Shown: positions 22,154-32,774 of the stretch, piece by piece
Layout: each line of letters opens with the position of its first letter
Numbering within the stretch: position 1 is the first letter of the stretch
From: Diadophis punctatus similis
Taxonomy: Eukaryota; Chordata; Lepidosauria; Squamata; Dipsadidae
Assembly (NCBI GenBank): GCA_023053685.1
Contig: JALIGW010000010.1
Span: 9,031,012-9,095,011, forward strand
Length of the DNA: 64,000 bases
Direction: 5' to 3'
The notes under the pieces: model-generated
Database searches by the model: none
What the model was told of the DNA's origin: nothing
The model's input: only the letters and a program-made list of their open reading frames with translations
Program-made: the position numbers and the translations under genes

Positions 22154-23899
22154 AGTGATTGGACTTCCAGAAAAGTATCAAATTTCTTTATGAATTGCTG
22201 GAAGGTGAAGGAAATGAGTAAAGAGCAGAGGAAGAAATAACATCAGATAGGCGAGCAAGTCTTATACTCTAGCTTCTTTTTTAAAACAAGGATAAGACCA
22301 TTAATACTGCATTCAGCCTTATAGTATTTGTGCTAGGAATGACTCATATTCCCATTAAAATAAACACACCAATAGTATAATTACACATGCACTAAATGTA
22401 TTTTAATTCATAATTCCAGTGCTATATTGTTAGAAAAATATTTTTTAAAAGTATCACTAGCAACAAACTGAAAAGGAATAGAAATTGAATCATAAAGTGT
22501 GCAATAATTTTCTCTAACGCCAATGATAATTTTAATCCAAGAATGATTCTTAAAGAAATTTAAAGAAAATATTATAGTATAAGCTTTCTTGGACTGATAT
22601 ATACTGCAGATGGTGCGATGAAAATTTTGTTGAATTTTAGTTTATAAAAGTATTCAAGTATATTCACTGATTAACTGGATGCACATTGCTCTGGCAAAGC
22701 TCAGGTTTGCTTTTGCATTATATTTCTCTGCTTTTAAATAATTTATCTCTATGATAGACTTGGGGGGGGCAAGTGGGACAGCTATAAGAGAATAATTAAT
22801 GGAAAGTAAGTGATTAATGGAAAAGAAGCAGGTAATTCAATATTTAGCTTCCATGTCACTAAATATTTAGCTTCCATGTCACTAAAAAAAATGTAAAAAG
22901 AACCCCATAGATTACAAAAGCTTTTGAAATGGTGCCTTTATACAACATCTTTTCTAAACATGTCTACTAGTTATATGAGCAGTAACTAGGTTTCATAACT
23001 GTCAAAGTGTCTCCAAGAATTAGAGGAAAAAACTTATTTGTCATGTATCATATAAACCACATTATTCATTTAGTCAGATAAAGCAGAAACAATGCTTTAT
23101 CATCTAATACAGAGGTTAAAATGTGGCCAGGACGAAAAACAGCTCCTGCAGAAAGGCCACATATACTGTAAACCTATCAAAAACAAAAGCAAGACAAATG
23201 TTATTCCCCATGTTCATATATAATATGGTTGCTACGCTTTCTAATGTAAATATGAACAATGAATGCAGAGAGGTTTTTTATTCACTGGGAGATTTTGTAA
23301 TTGAACAAATTATGAGTCATGGGCAGACAGGACTGCAATCACATCTTTTAGCCAAAGGCATCTTATCTCATCTTCTCAATCAATCTACCAATAAAAAAGT
23401 ACCCAGATAAGATGTGGCATTATGCTAACATGGCTGAACTGAAGTGTGATTAGTTAGGCTTTAATTTTATCATCTAAAAATATTTCTACAAGGGAAAAAA
23501 TATCAGGTGGGAAAAATGATCATGCATTCCAGATTAATTTAAAAGTAGCTTTATTCATTAAATATAGTCTTGATATGAAAAAGACTAACAGCCCTCTGTC
23601 AAATATGCATATGTGTCTCAGGAAAAATCCTTTAACATTGTGTTATTTGAATGATATTTCACTTTATGCTGAAAGTTCAAATCTATTGGCAGCCTCAGAA
23701 GTCAGTTTTGTAATATTTAGATTTTAACCATATTATAATGAACATGAAAATCATTTTAGGTCAGTAACTAAAAACAAGTTTGATTTGAAATTCAATTTAA
23801 GTGGCTGTACTCATTTTTTGAAGAGAAAAATTTTGAAAGTTATTTGGGCTATAAAATGGGAGATCTTTCTGATCTTCTTTCAAAGCATTGGGATATCTG
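22154..23899. other. Unique intronic sequence
   Basis: AT-rich, with a G8 run near 22764 and a perfect 23-bp tandem duplication at 22839-22884. The minus-strand gene's exons are not recognised here. The plus open frame at 23123-23410 starts MARTK but shows no histone fold. Confidence 0.5.
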
Positions 23900-23914
23900 A
23901 TATCAGCCCCATTA

Positions 23915-24160
23915 GACATGGCACACCACAAATTCAACTCCGCTGGAAGACTAGAACTATAGTTTATTGAGATTGGTTATAAAAAACAGAATCTTGCAAG
24001 CCTGTGCTTTGCTTGTCCTCCTTCTTATACCCCCAATGAATCACGGGGGAGGTCACTTCCAAATGAAGGTCATGCTATTTGGGAAATTATTGAAGATATG
24101 GTTATTCCCCTAGGCCTCAAGGATGATGGTGACTGTAAGCTACTACAGTTGTTTAGACTG
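23915..24160 (-). mobile_element. Possible LTR remnant
   Basis: Read on the minus strand there is a TATAAGAAGG box (around 24020-24030) and, about 60 bp downstream, an AATAAA signal (near 23963-23968), a spacing seen in LTR promoter/R regions. No gag or pol and no clear TSD accompany it. Ends are not determined. Confidence 0.35.
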
Positions 24161-24850
24161 GCAGTTCTTCTAATCAAATCAAAATGATAAGGAAACAAAT
24201 TCAAACAACATCCTGCTAGGATTTTAGAGTGATTCAGAAGAGAGCACTATTATAATTAAATATGACAGATATAATAAATATATAGTAGATATTAAAGTTG
24301 CAAAGCAATACAAAAGAATATACAACAATAATGTGATAATGATCAGGTGATAATCTTACATCCTACAAATTAAAATGGTTTTCATAATATTAAATCAATA
24401 TGATTCAATGCACAGTTATTATTTAAATATATAATATTTAGATTCAAAGCTTCCAAAGTTTCCAATCAAAATATGTTCAACAAAATTACTGGCTTTACAT
24501 AGAGGTAACTGAAAATATCTCATTTAGAACATCTAATGTAAAATACTGGCTTAAGGTTGTAATATTAATACAATATTGCCTTTGAATTAATTGAATTAAT
24601 ATATTTTAGCTTTCATGTCATTGGGAAAAGGATGATTTTCACATATGACTCTATATGTGAAAATAGATATTTTCATGAAGTGTAAATTTTATCAACTAAG
24701 GACTTTACTATGGGAAAGATTGAAATACGAATCTTAAATAAGCAGTAACTTGTAATTTCTGCAGGAACAGAGGAAAACTAAACAACTCCCTTCATTCAGT
24801 ACCATTAGCCTAGCCTGGCTCTGTCATCAGGGAAGAATAAGGATGGAAGC

Positions 24851-24984
24851 CAGTAGTGGGTTCTAAAACCCATTGCTACTGGTTCGCGCATGCGCACAAG
24901 TGTCCCGGGTGGTTGGGCGGAGCCTCCCGCCACCAGCGCTACTGGTTTGGAGAACCGGGCTGAACCGGGAGCAACCCACCACTG
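24851..24984. mobile_element. Minimal hAT (CAGTGGTGGGTTC family), 134 bp
   Basis: Ends CAGTAGTGGGTTC and CAACCCACCACTG. The TSD ATGGAAGC is perfect (24843-24850 and 24985-24992). The interior is short and GC-rich (CGCGCATGCGCAC). This is the smallest family member here. Confidence 0.9.
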
Positions 24985-24992
24985 ATGGAAGC

Positions 24993-25445
24993 AATAACAC
25001 AATTTGTCAAGAACCAAAAAGTCAAGTCTCACAATGACAAACGATTTCTGGAGTAATCTGTCTATAGTACAACAAATCTGTTTTGACAGTATGAAAATAT
25101 ATCTTACCAGATGCAAAACATTATTTTTGACAGAATGCTTTAAAGAAAACATAAATTTTGCAGTGGAGTATAGTCAAATTAAATTCATTTTCTGGCTTAT
25201 CCAACAGTTTTCTTAGTAAACAACACAATTCATCAGCTGTAACACTTATTTTATATAGCTTTTCAACCACGGACAACTCTTTATTTACTTCTAGATAACT
25301 AAAGGAATAGGACACTTTATACAGCAAATATTGTATAGTTAAGGTAAACAAACCATTATTATAATAATCTGCATAGAAACGAATGTAAGGACCGTTTCTT
25401 AATTTTAAGATCAGACAATATCGGCACTTCTAGAATGTCACTTAC
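24993..25445. other. Intron immediately downstream of the IL1RAPL1 exon
   Basis: Lies 3' of the exon in gene sense, between its GTAAGT donor and a small hAT. No repeat recognised. The short open frames on the minus strand have no known domain. Confidence 0.5.
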
Positions 25446-25520
25446 CCAGCTGTGTCTCTTGAATTGTCAGTTTACTCTCCAAAGGATACAAAAGCTTTGG
25501 TGGTTTTTCTGTAAGTGGAG
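25446..25520 (-). CDS. IL1RAPL1: IL1RAPL1 internal exon (75 bp)
   Basis: Seen: on the minus strand a pyrimidine-rich tract and AG acceptor (AG at 25521-25522) lead into 75 bp that end at a consensus GTAAGT donor (25440-25445). In the only frame open throughout, the exon reads ..[19 protein letters not shown].., with a partial codon at each end (phase 1 to phase 1). Known: IL1RAPL1 is a synaptic type I membrane protein with three Ig-like domains and a cytoplasmic TIR domain. It binds PTPRD across the synapse and is linked to X-linked intellectual disability in humans. This peptide falls at the junction of Ig domains 2 and 3, and the [12 protein letters not shown] stretch fits IL1RAPL1 better than IL1RAPL2. 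Inference: the gene runs right to left through the whole window, and the flanking exons lie outside it, as expected for a gene with introns of tens to hundreds of kb. No other exon of the gene was recognised here. Confidence 0.9.
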
Positions 25521-26124
25521 CTAGAATAAAACAGAGACATATTTATTCTTTTAGAACATTTTTGAACAAGAATATTTCAGTTGGTAAATGTTAAAGTACT
25601 TTCAATAAGTCACAATCACATAATTATCCAAAGAGTTAGAAGTTGTAAGAGGATTTATTGTAAAAGAACCAGGGTAACAGGCTTCTTCTACACAGCAGAT
25701 TTAATAAGAAGAAATCAAGAAAATAAACAGTGATGTAAAAAATGTGGGAAAGGACATGAGAAAGAGAAAAAAAATTCAAGCAGAGACAGTGTTTGCAAAG
25801 CTATTCCAAGCTGTTGAAACCTCAGTAGCAGCAGAAAGAGGATTTAAGCCAGCTAAGGAGACATAGATGTTTGCATAAATACAAAAGCACATCATCAGTG
25901 CATATAAGAATCAGCACCATCCTACATCACTACTTAGTTGAATTACTGTGATGTGTTCTACATGGGGTTGCCCTATAAATGTCATGGGGCCAGGCTATGT
26001 ACTAAATCACCTTTCTCTGAGGGTAAATTATGTTGGATGAGCTCCAGGTCCCTTCCCTTAAATGTTGTCATCTAGCAGGGCCTAGAACTGTGTCTTTTCC
26101 ATAGCAGTTCCCCACCCACCTTGC
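25521..26124. other. Intron immediately upstream of the IL1RAPL1 exon
   Basis: Contains the minus-strand acceptor and polypyrimidine tract (25521-25545), then sequence without recognised repeats up to the hAT at 26133. Confidence 0.55.
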
Positions 26125-26132
26125 CTTTAAGA

Positions 26133-27042
26133 TAAGGTGACCAGACGTCCCGCTTTTGGCGGGACAGTCCCACTTTTGAATAATTTGTCCCGCATCCCAT
26201 GGCGTTTCAAAAAAGTCCCGCTTTTTGCATTTGAATTTGCGCAAAGCGCCTCACTTCCCTCGAGCGGATCTTGAGGGAAACAGCCACGCCTGCACACTAA
26301 AATCTCGCCAGCTCAGGGCCAGGCAGGGAAAAAACCCCACCGCGCTCCGATGTGCCCGAGCGCCCAGTTCAGCGCCTCGCACGCTCCGCTCCGCTTGACG
26401 GCAACAGCCAGGAATGCGCTTCCGGAGGTGTAGAGGGAGCAGCGGCTTTGGCGGGTCTGGCCATGTCCTTTCCCGGGTCTGCCACACGGGGGGAAGGAGC
26501 GGAGGCATGAGGCACCCGCCGGATGCCGCCCTGGAGAGAAAACCAGGCCCGGCTGGCAAAGGCCAGGAAGGATTTTTCCCGCGCCGCCAGCCAGCTTGTC
26601 CTCCAGGCCAGACGCAGCAGAGGCGAGCCCCGGCCATGGCAGCGGTAAAGGTTGCGATGAAGGGGGGTATTTGGGGGGGTGCACAAAGCTGCAGAAAAGC
26701 AATCCTGGGTTTGTGTCTCCACCTTTATTCACATGGATGGGCTGCGGGATAAGAGAGACGGACCCCTCCCGTCTTGCTCCCCTTTTCCGAAGGATCGCCC
26801 AGGGTCCCTTTTCAGAGCCCCACCCCACCGACTCAGCATGGGTCTTTAAGTGTGGAGTGGGGCGGTGGGGCTGCTAAGTGAAGGAAGGGAGAAGATCTTG
26901 AGGTTTTGGAGCGAAATCTGGGAAGTAATTAAAGTCCTTCCTGAAGTCTTTTGTCCTGGCGCGGAAAGGGGAGGCGTGGATCATCAACCCCCCCCCCGTC
27001 AATGGTGTCCCGCTTTACCAATATTAAAATCTGGTCACCTTA
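26133..27042. mobile_element. CpG-rich non-autonomous hAT, perfect 8-bp TSD
   Basis: The terminal inverted repeats TAAGGTGACCAGA and TCTGGTCACCTTA are flanked by the perfect TSD CTTTAAGA (26125-26132 and 27043-27050). TCCCGCTTT(T/A) repeats lie near both ends. The middle 600-700 bp is GC- and CpG-rich, unlike its surroundings. It includes a GCCATGG-like start followed at once by GTAAAG. No transposase is recognised, and the long open frames inside are products of GC content. It could be a captured promoter/exon fragment, but that is speculative. Confidence 0.85.
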
Positions 27043-27050
27043 CTTTAAGA

Positions 27051-27489
27051 AGGTCTTGAATAGCTGACTCTTCTCACAAGCACTGAGATATAATAAGGCT
27101 AGAGTCCAGCAATATGGTGGGTAGATGCATGACAGAGTGCTGCCCTGTCCTATTAATAAAAAATAGGAGTTTTTATTAAATTTTATTTTATAATTGGGAG
27201 TTTCTTTTGTTTTTACTGTTTTGTGAACCATCAAGTATTGTTACAATGTGTGTATGTTTTACACATACATGTGCATTAGAATATGTATATATTCAGGTAG
27301 TCCTTGAGTTACAATAACTTTATTAAATTTTTAAAGAAAGATAAAAACTAACAGAAATGAATAATTAAAATAAGAAAAAGAGAAAAAATAAATCAAGAAA
27401 CAGAGAGCAAAGCCAAAAGTGCAGGAAAAAAAATAAAGAAAACAAATATAAATAAAACTTTATTTCAGAGCAGATATACTGTAAGTATA
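27051..27489. other. Intron with a CAGGTAGTCC repeat end and A-rich stretch
   Basis: At 27294 a CAGGTAGTCCTTGAGTTACAA end of a DNA repeat appears, followed by an A-rich stretch with ACTTTATTAAATTTTTAAAG, possibly a minus-strand LINE tail. It forms the left flank of the Helitron; the base next to the Helitron end (27489) is A, i.e. T on the minus strand. Confidence 0.45.
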
Positions 27490-27726
27490 CTAGCAAAATA
27501 CCCGTGCTTCGCTACGGAACTATGTGATCGGGTTTGATAAATGGACACTTACAGCTTGAAAATTAATGAGTAGTTTAAAAAGTGACTGTATTATTTCATT
27601 ATAGACCTTAAACTAAGTTTCTGTTACAGATGAAGACATTATTGTAAGTGTAACAACAATTAAATAGATGGGCTTAAGGCCTTTAATCCCAGCAGCAACC
27701 ATGGCTGTTTTGTCTATGTAGCCAGG

Positions 27727-29780
27727 CTAATAAGTTGCATAGCATAGACTTTCAATTCGTCCCTCAGATGAATTACTGAGGACCTCCCTGTAAACAATAT
27801 TCCTGGTTTTGCTGTCTGGCTGGAGGATAACCAGGCTGTCAGGTGAACTGACTCTGGAGCATGCCACATAGAACTGGCCATGGGAGAAACAGTCACTCAT
27901 GAGATGCACACCAGCCACTTTGAAAGTCTATCCCTGTGCCTTATTGATGGTGATGGCGTAGCAAACCTTAACAGGAAATTGTAGACGTTTGAATTCAAAG
28001 TGGTAGTCTGATGGGATCAGAGGAATTCGGGGTATGAAAACAGTTTCTCCCTGATTGATGCCTGTGAAAATCGTGGCTTCGATTACGTGTTTGTACAGAG
28101 TCTTCACCTGAAGCCTGGTGCCATTGCAGTTTCGGAGGGCTTAGATTGCAGCATGATTGGAGCGCCAACCTTGAGGTAGAGGACATGAGGTAGTAATCAT
28201 GGTGGGTTGAGAGTGTGCAAGAACTCCACAGCATCCACGATCTCCATTACTGAGTCCACAGATTCATACTTCATATGCTCAGTAGACAACTTTCCCAGCA
28301 GAAAGGTGTTGATGCTGTTGGCTGAGTCATTTGTTGGAGTGAGAATAGCTCTTTCCCTCAGCCATGAACCGCAATCCACTCCAGCCTGATGAATGTTGGG
28401 GTATATTTTGTCAGTCAACCTGATCATATCTGTCACAACATCACAAAGGTTACTCAAATAGTTATTCTTCCCTCCTCTTCCAAAAGGTTGCCATCACCAA
28501 TGTCAAGTAATACTTTAGAAAACTGTTCTGCCCTCAAATCACATTGAAAGTGGACACACATGTTAACTGTCAAGGTCAGGACTGTGCCTTTAGGCCATAA
28601 GATGGATGACTTGAGACAGGCCTTGACTTCATCTGCATGTGTCCCTCATGACACAACAGGCAAAGTCTGTCTGAAGTCACCAGCCAAAAGCATCATAACT
28701 CCACCCATAAGACAGTTGCTGCCCCTAATGTCCTGGAGCATCCTGTTTACAGCCTCAAGACCTCCTTTGTGAGTCATGGTGCACTCATCCCACATGATAA
28801 GTTTGGCTTCTCGAAGCACCTGGGCCATGTCACTCTACTTAGAGATGTTACAAAGTGCAGACTCAGAATGATTCAGGTTGAGAGGTAACTTGAAGGCAGA
28901 GTGAGCTGTCTTGCCTCCGTCGATCAAGGTAGCTGCAATTCCTGAGGAAGCAACGGCTAGGGCAATATTCCTTCTGTTTCGAATTTTGGCCAGCAAAAGA
29001 TTGATCAAGTATGTTTTGCCAGTGCCACCAGGAGCGTCAAGGAAGAACAACTGCCCAGAATCAGAAGCAATACTGTGCATGATTTCATCGTAGGCTTTCC
29101 TCTGTTCTTGATTTAATTTTGGAACATTCAAAGCAACTGCTTGTGTCAGCTGAACGGTATTATAAGACAGTTCACTCAGGTATTGACGGTTGCAACAGTG
29201 GCTCCTTGCTCTCATGAAGATGGTGAAAATCCGAACTGTAGGAGTGTTTTACCTGACATGGATATGACAATATCCTCAAGAAGGATAAGGCATTGGTTGT
29301 AAACAATTTGGAGGACCAGTTGGGCATCTCCACACTCTCTCTCCATTAGCCTTCTAACATCTTCCGCAAGACTGTCTTTGTATTTCTCCCACAATTTTAG
29401 GGGGTCTGCAAGTTGGCAGAAAACCAACATGATGGCAAACAGCTCACGGAATTTGTTAGGAAAGTCAGAGATGGAGGCTTCTTCCAGAGTGAGCATCGTC
29501 CTCCAGCAAGCCAAGTGTACTGCATGCTGCTTGAAATGTTGGTTGAAGTACCCCTGCCACAGTTTTTAGGGCGGTAAATTACATTGGGCCAGATCTCATG
29601 CAAGAGGAGGCGTAGGTAGTAGCACTCAGCATTACCGGGATGGACGGTATACACTCTACCCAAAACCTGATCTTTCTTCACCCACTCATAACCTGGTACA
29701 GGCTTCCCTTGTTTCCTCCTGCAGAACTGGTTGCCTTTCCATATGTAGTAAGTTGGAACTTCGCAATATAAAAGGGTCCT
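27727..29780 (-). pseudogene. Helitron PIF1-like helicase domain
   Basis: Known: the Helitron helicase unwinds DNA during rolling-circle transposition. Seen N to C: RTLLYCEVPTYYIW and LGRVYTVHPGNAECYYLRLL (29580-29780); LNQEQRKAYDEIM with Walker A APGGTGKT (28835-29215); Walker B IMWDECTMTHK and LLAGDFRQTLPVV (28646-28828); WLRERAILTPTNDSANSIN (28197-28457); and the terminal FSHGQFYVACSRV box followed by KTRNIVYREVL (27727-27918). All main SF1B helicase blocks are visible, but stops and frameshifts divide them into at least six frames, so the protein is dead. CR1 interrupts it upstream of RTLLY. Confidence 0.85.
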
Positions 29781-32554
29781 ATTAATGCACGAAGGTACAC
29801 ATGACATAGTCGGAATAACAGAAACTTGGTGGGATGAATCACACGATTGGAACACACAGATAAAAGGATACAAACTCTTCAAAAAAACCAGATCACATAA
29901 AAAAGGAGGTGGTGTTGCACTGTATATAAAGGACCACTATGTAGCTACAGAGCTACAAGTAACCAAGGAAGAAAACCCATTAGAATGCATATGGGTCAAC
30001 ATAAAAGAAAAAAAGAACGACACAACAATAGGAGTATACTACAGACCACCAAACCAAACAGAAACAATGGACACCCTTTTTACCAACCAGCTAAATAACA
30101 TATACAAGAAAAACAACATTGTAATAATGGGAGACTTCAACTACCCGGATATCAACTGGAAAACCAACTCAGCACCAAGTGAGAAATCTAACAGATTCCT
30201 AACCAGCCTAGCTGACAACTTCATTGTCCAAAAAGTGGAGGAGGGAACTAGAGGGGCAGCCATACTGGATTTAATACTTACAAACAGAGAAGAAACAATA
30301 GAAGGAGTTGAAGCTGCAGGAACACTTGGCGAGAGTGACCACGTAATACTAAAATTCACCATAAAGCAAACACAAATAACTGAACATAACAACACCTATA
30401 TCCCAGACTTCAAAAAAGCCGACTTCAATAAACTCAGAGAAAACTTGGGGAAGTTCCCTTGGATGAAAGTACTAAAGGGTAAAACAACTCAAGAAGCCTG
30501 GGAGATCATAAAAAACACGATCTTAAAAGCCCAGAACACCACAATACCGATGAGGAAGAAAAACAAGAAATCCAAAAGGAAACCAGCATGGCTAAACAAA
30601 GACCTCACCGATAAACTGAATGAAAAAAAAGATAAATACAAAAAATGGAAAGATGGGCACATAACCAAGGCAGAGTACCAACAGACAGCCAGAATCTGTA
30701 AAGAAAAAATCAGGACAGCAAAGGCCCAGAATGAACAAAGACTCGCAACAAAAGTCAAAGACAACAAAAAAAGCTTCTTCCAACACATAAACAACAAGAA
30801 AAAAATCAAAGAAACAGTTGGTCCACTAAGGAGAGAAGACGGCAAAGAAGTAACAGACAACACAGACAAAGCAGAGCTACTGAACACATTCTTCGCATCA
30901 GTCTTCACACAAAAGGAAACTGCAGCTCAACTACCCAGCAACACAAATATAAAAAACAGATTCGAAGCAAGACTCAACCTAAGCAAAAATACAGTAAGAG
31001 ATCACCTATCTGAACTTAATGAATACAAAGCACCAGGACCTGATGGATTACACCCCAGAGTCCTAAAAGAACTAGCAGAAGTCATTTCGGAACCACTGCA
31101 CCACATCTTCCACAAATCCTGGAACACAGGGGAACTCCCCGAGGACTGGAAAAGAGCTGATGTGGTCCCCATCTACAAAAAAGGTAAAAAAACAGACCCA
31201 GGAAACTACAGACCAATCAGCCTAACATCAATACCTGGGAAAATACTGGAAAAAATAATTAAAAACCAGATCTCACATCATCTAGAAACAAACCAAGTAA
31301 TAACCAACAGCCAACATGGATTTGTTAAGAACAAGTCATGCCAAACCAACCTCATTTCATTTTTCAACACTGTGACCAAATTAGTAGACCAGCGAAATGC
31401 AGTAGACATCATATACCTGGACTTCAGCAAAGCATTTGACAAAGTAGACCACAACCTACTTCTTCATAAGCTAGAAAAAAGCGGGATAGACAGCTACACA
31501 ACCAGATGGATTAACAACTGGCTGACCAACCGTACCCAACGAGTAGTCCTCAATGGCTCTAAGTCCACATGGAGAGAAGTAAGCAGTGGCGTACCACAAG
31601 GTTCCGTCCTAGGCCCAGTACTCTTTAATATCTTCATAAATGACCTAGATGAGGGAATAGCAGGAGAACTAACCAAATTTGCAGATGATACCAAGCTGGC
31701 AGGAGTAGCAAACACCCCAGAGGACAGACTCAAAATCCAGAGGGACCTTGACAGACTCGAACACTGGGCCCAAACAAATAAAATGAAATTTAACACGGAG
31801 AAAAGTAAAATTCTACACCTAGGTAAGAAGAATCAAAAATACACATACAAACTGGGTGAAACCACACTCAATAGCAGCGATTGCGAGAGGGATCTTGGAG
31901 TCTTGGTAGACAGCCAACTAAATATGAGCCAGCAGTGTGCAGCAGCAGCCAAAAAGGCCAACGCAGTCCTGAGCTGCATAAATAGAGGGATACAATCAAG
32001 GACCAGAGAGGTACTAGTACCACTCTATAAAGCCTTGGTCAGACCACACCTAGAGTACTGCATCCAGTTTTGGTCACCACACTACAAAAAAGACATTGAA
32101 ACCCTAGAGAAAGTGCAGAAGAGAGCAACCAGGATGATAAAGGGTCTGGAAAATAAAACATACGAAGAGCGGTTGCAGGAACTGAGCTTGGCCAGTCTGG
32201 CGAAGAGAAGGACCAGGGGTGACATGATAGCAGTGTTCCAATACTTGAGGGGCTGCCACAGAGAGGAGGGGGTCAGGCTGTTCTCTATGGCACCAGAAAG
32301 CCAAACAAGGAATAACGGATGGAAGCTGACCAAGGAGAGATTCAACCTGGAAGTGAGGAGAAACTTTCTGACGGTGAGAGCGATCAACCAGTGGAACAGC
32401 TTGCCAGCGGAGGTTGTGAGAGCCCCAACACTTGCGACCTTCAAGGGGAGACTGGACTGCCATCTGTCTCAAATGGTGTAGGAACTCCTGCTTGAGCAGG
32501 GGGTTGGACTAGATGACCTACAAGGTCCCTTCCAACTCTAATAATAAATCTAAA
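29781..32554 (+). mobile_element. Young CR1 LINE inserted in the Helitron
   Basis: 5'-truncated CR1 with full RT and 3' UTR. Helitron coding sequence reads ..AFTR on one side and TLLYC on the other, which sets the junctions, with TCCT duplicated at 29777-29780 and 32555-32558. The 3' UTR has the TTGAGCAGGGGGTTGGAC string and ends TAATAATAAATCTAAA. It is the longest and least damaged CR1 here, and its 3' end nearly matches three other copies in the window. Confidence 0.93.
29785..32481 (+). CDS. CR1 ORF2: endonuclease (N-truncated) and reverse transcriptase, 898 aa
   Basis: Uninterrupted 898-codon frame. Known: CR1 ORF2 nicks the target and reverse-transcribes its RNA there. Seen: endonuclease blocks IVGITETWWD (catalytic Glu), MGDFNYPDINW (Asp/Asn), ILTNREE and GESDHV (Asp-His) in residues 1-200; a basic linker (about 260-370); RT from about 400 with GPDGLHPRVLKELAEV, KRADVVPIYKKG and NYRPISLTSIPGK; YLDFSKAFDKVDH (motif A); SGVPQGSVLGPVLFN (motif B); and KFADDTKLAG (catalytic DD). 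A C-terminal region ends CHLSQMV. The first part of the endonuclease, with the catalytic Asn motif still visible near 5490 in another copy, is missing, so insertion competence is doubtful. The start Met is simply the first in frame. Lack of stops suggests recent insertion. Confidence 0.92.
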   Translation: MHEGTHDIVGITETWWDESHDWNTQIKGYKLFKKTRSHKKGGGVALYIKDHYVATELQVTKEENPLECIWVNIKEKKNDTTIGVYYRPPNQTETMDTLFTNQLNNIYKKNNIVIMGDFNYPDINWKTNSAPSEKSNRFLTSLADNFIVQKVEEGTRGAAILDLILTNREETIEGVEAAGTLGESDHVILKFTIKQTQITEHNNTYIPDFKKADFNKLRENLGKFPWMKVLKGKTTQEAWEIIKNTILKAQNTTIPMRKKNKKSKRKPAWLNKDLTDKLNEKKDKYKKWKDGHITKAEYQQTARICKEKIRTAKAQNEQRLATKVKDNKKSFFQHINNKKKIKETVGPLRREDGKEVTDNTDKAELLNTFFASVFTQKETAAQLPSNTNIKNRFEARLNLSKNTVRDHLSELNEYKAPGPDGLHPRVLKELAEVISEPLHHIFHKSWNTGELPEDWKRADVVPIYKKGKKTDPGNYRPISLTSIPGKILEKIIKNQISHHLETNQVITNSQHGFVKNKSCQTNLISFFNTVTKLVDQRNAVDIIYLDFSKAFDKVDHNLLLHKLEKSGIDSYTTRWINNWLTNRTQRVVLNGSKSTWREVSSGVPQGSVLGPVLFNIFINDLDEGIAGELTKFADDTKLAGVANTPEDRLKIQRDLDRLEHWAQTNKMKFNTEKSKILHLGKKNQKYTYKLGETTLNSSDCERDLGVLVDSQLNMSQQCAAAAKKANAVLSCINRGIQSRTREVLVPLYKALVRPHLEYCIQFWSPHYKKDIETLEKVQKRATRMIKGLENKTYEERLQELSLASLAKRRTRGDMIAVFQYLRGCHREEGVRLFSMAPESQTRNNGWKLTKERFNLEVRRNFLTVRAINQWNSLPAEVVRAPTLATFKGRLDCHLSQMV

Positions 32555-32774
32555 TCCTTGTGAAAGCATCGACTTTGCAGAGCTCAAAAAAGGCCAGAAG
32601 TGTTGTTTTTGGAGGGTTATTCATCCTTTCAACAACATTGTCCTCAGTAAAATAAACTCTCTGGCCACTTTCGAGATGTACGGCAACGTGCATAACAGGA
32701 GGAAACCTTTTGTGAATAGGGAAGCAGAGAATGCGCCAGGCAGCCTCAGAGCTGCTGATGTATCATCCTGCCTC

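Noticed and set aside
23123..23410. Open frame starting MARTK, like histone H3
   Set aside because: Similarity ends after five residues; no H3 or H2B helices or conserved blocks follow, and no histone-type stem-loop is seen.
24805..25351. Two minus-strand frames next to the IL1RAPL1 exon
   Set aside because: They are in the intron, one crosses a hAT insertion, and neither matches the next IL1RAPL1 exon.
26251..26877. Several overlapping frames up to 171 aa
   Set aside because: GC-rich hAT interior lacks stops by composition; no recognised domain on either strand.
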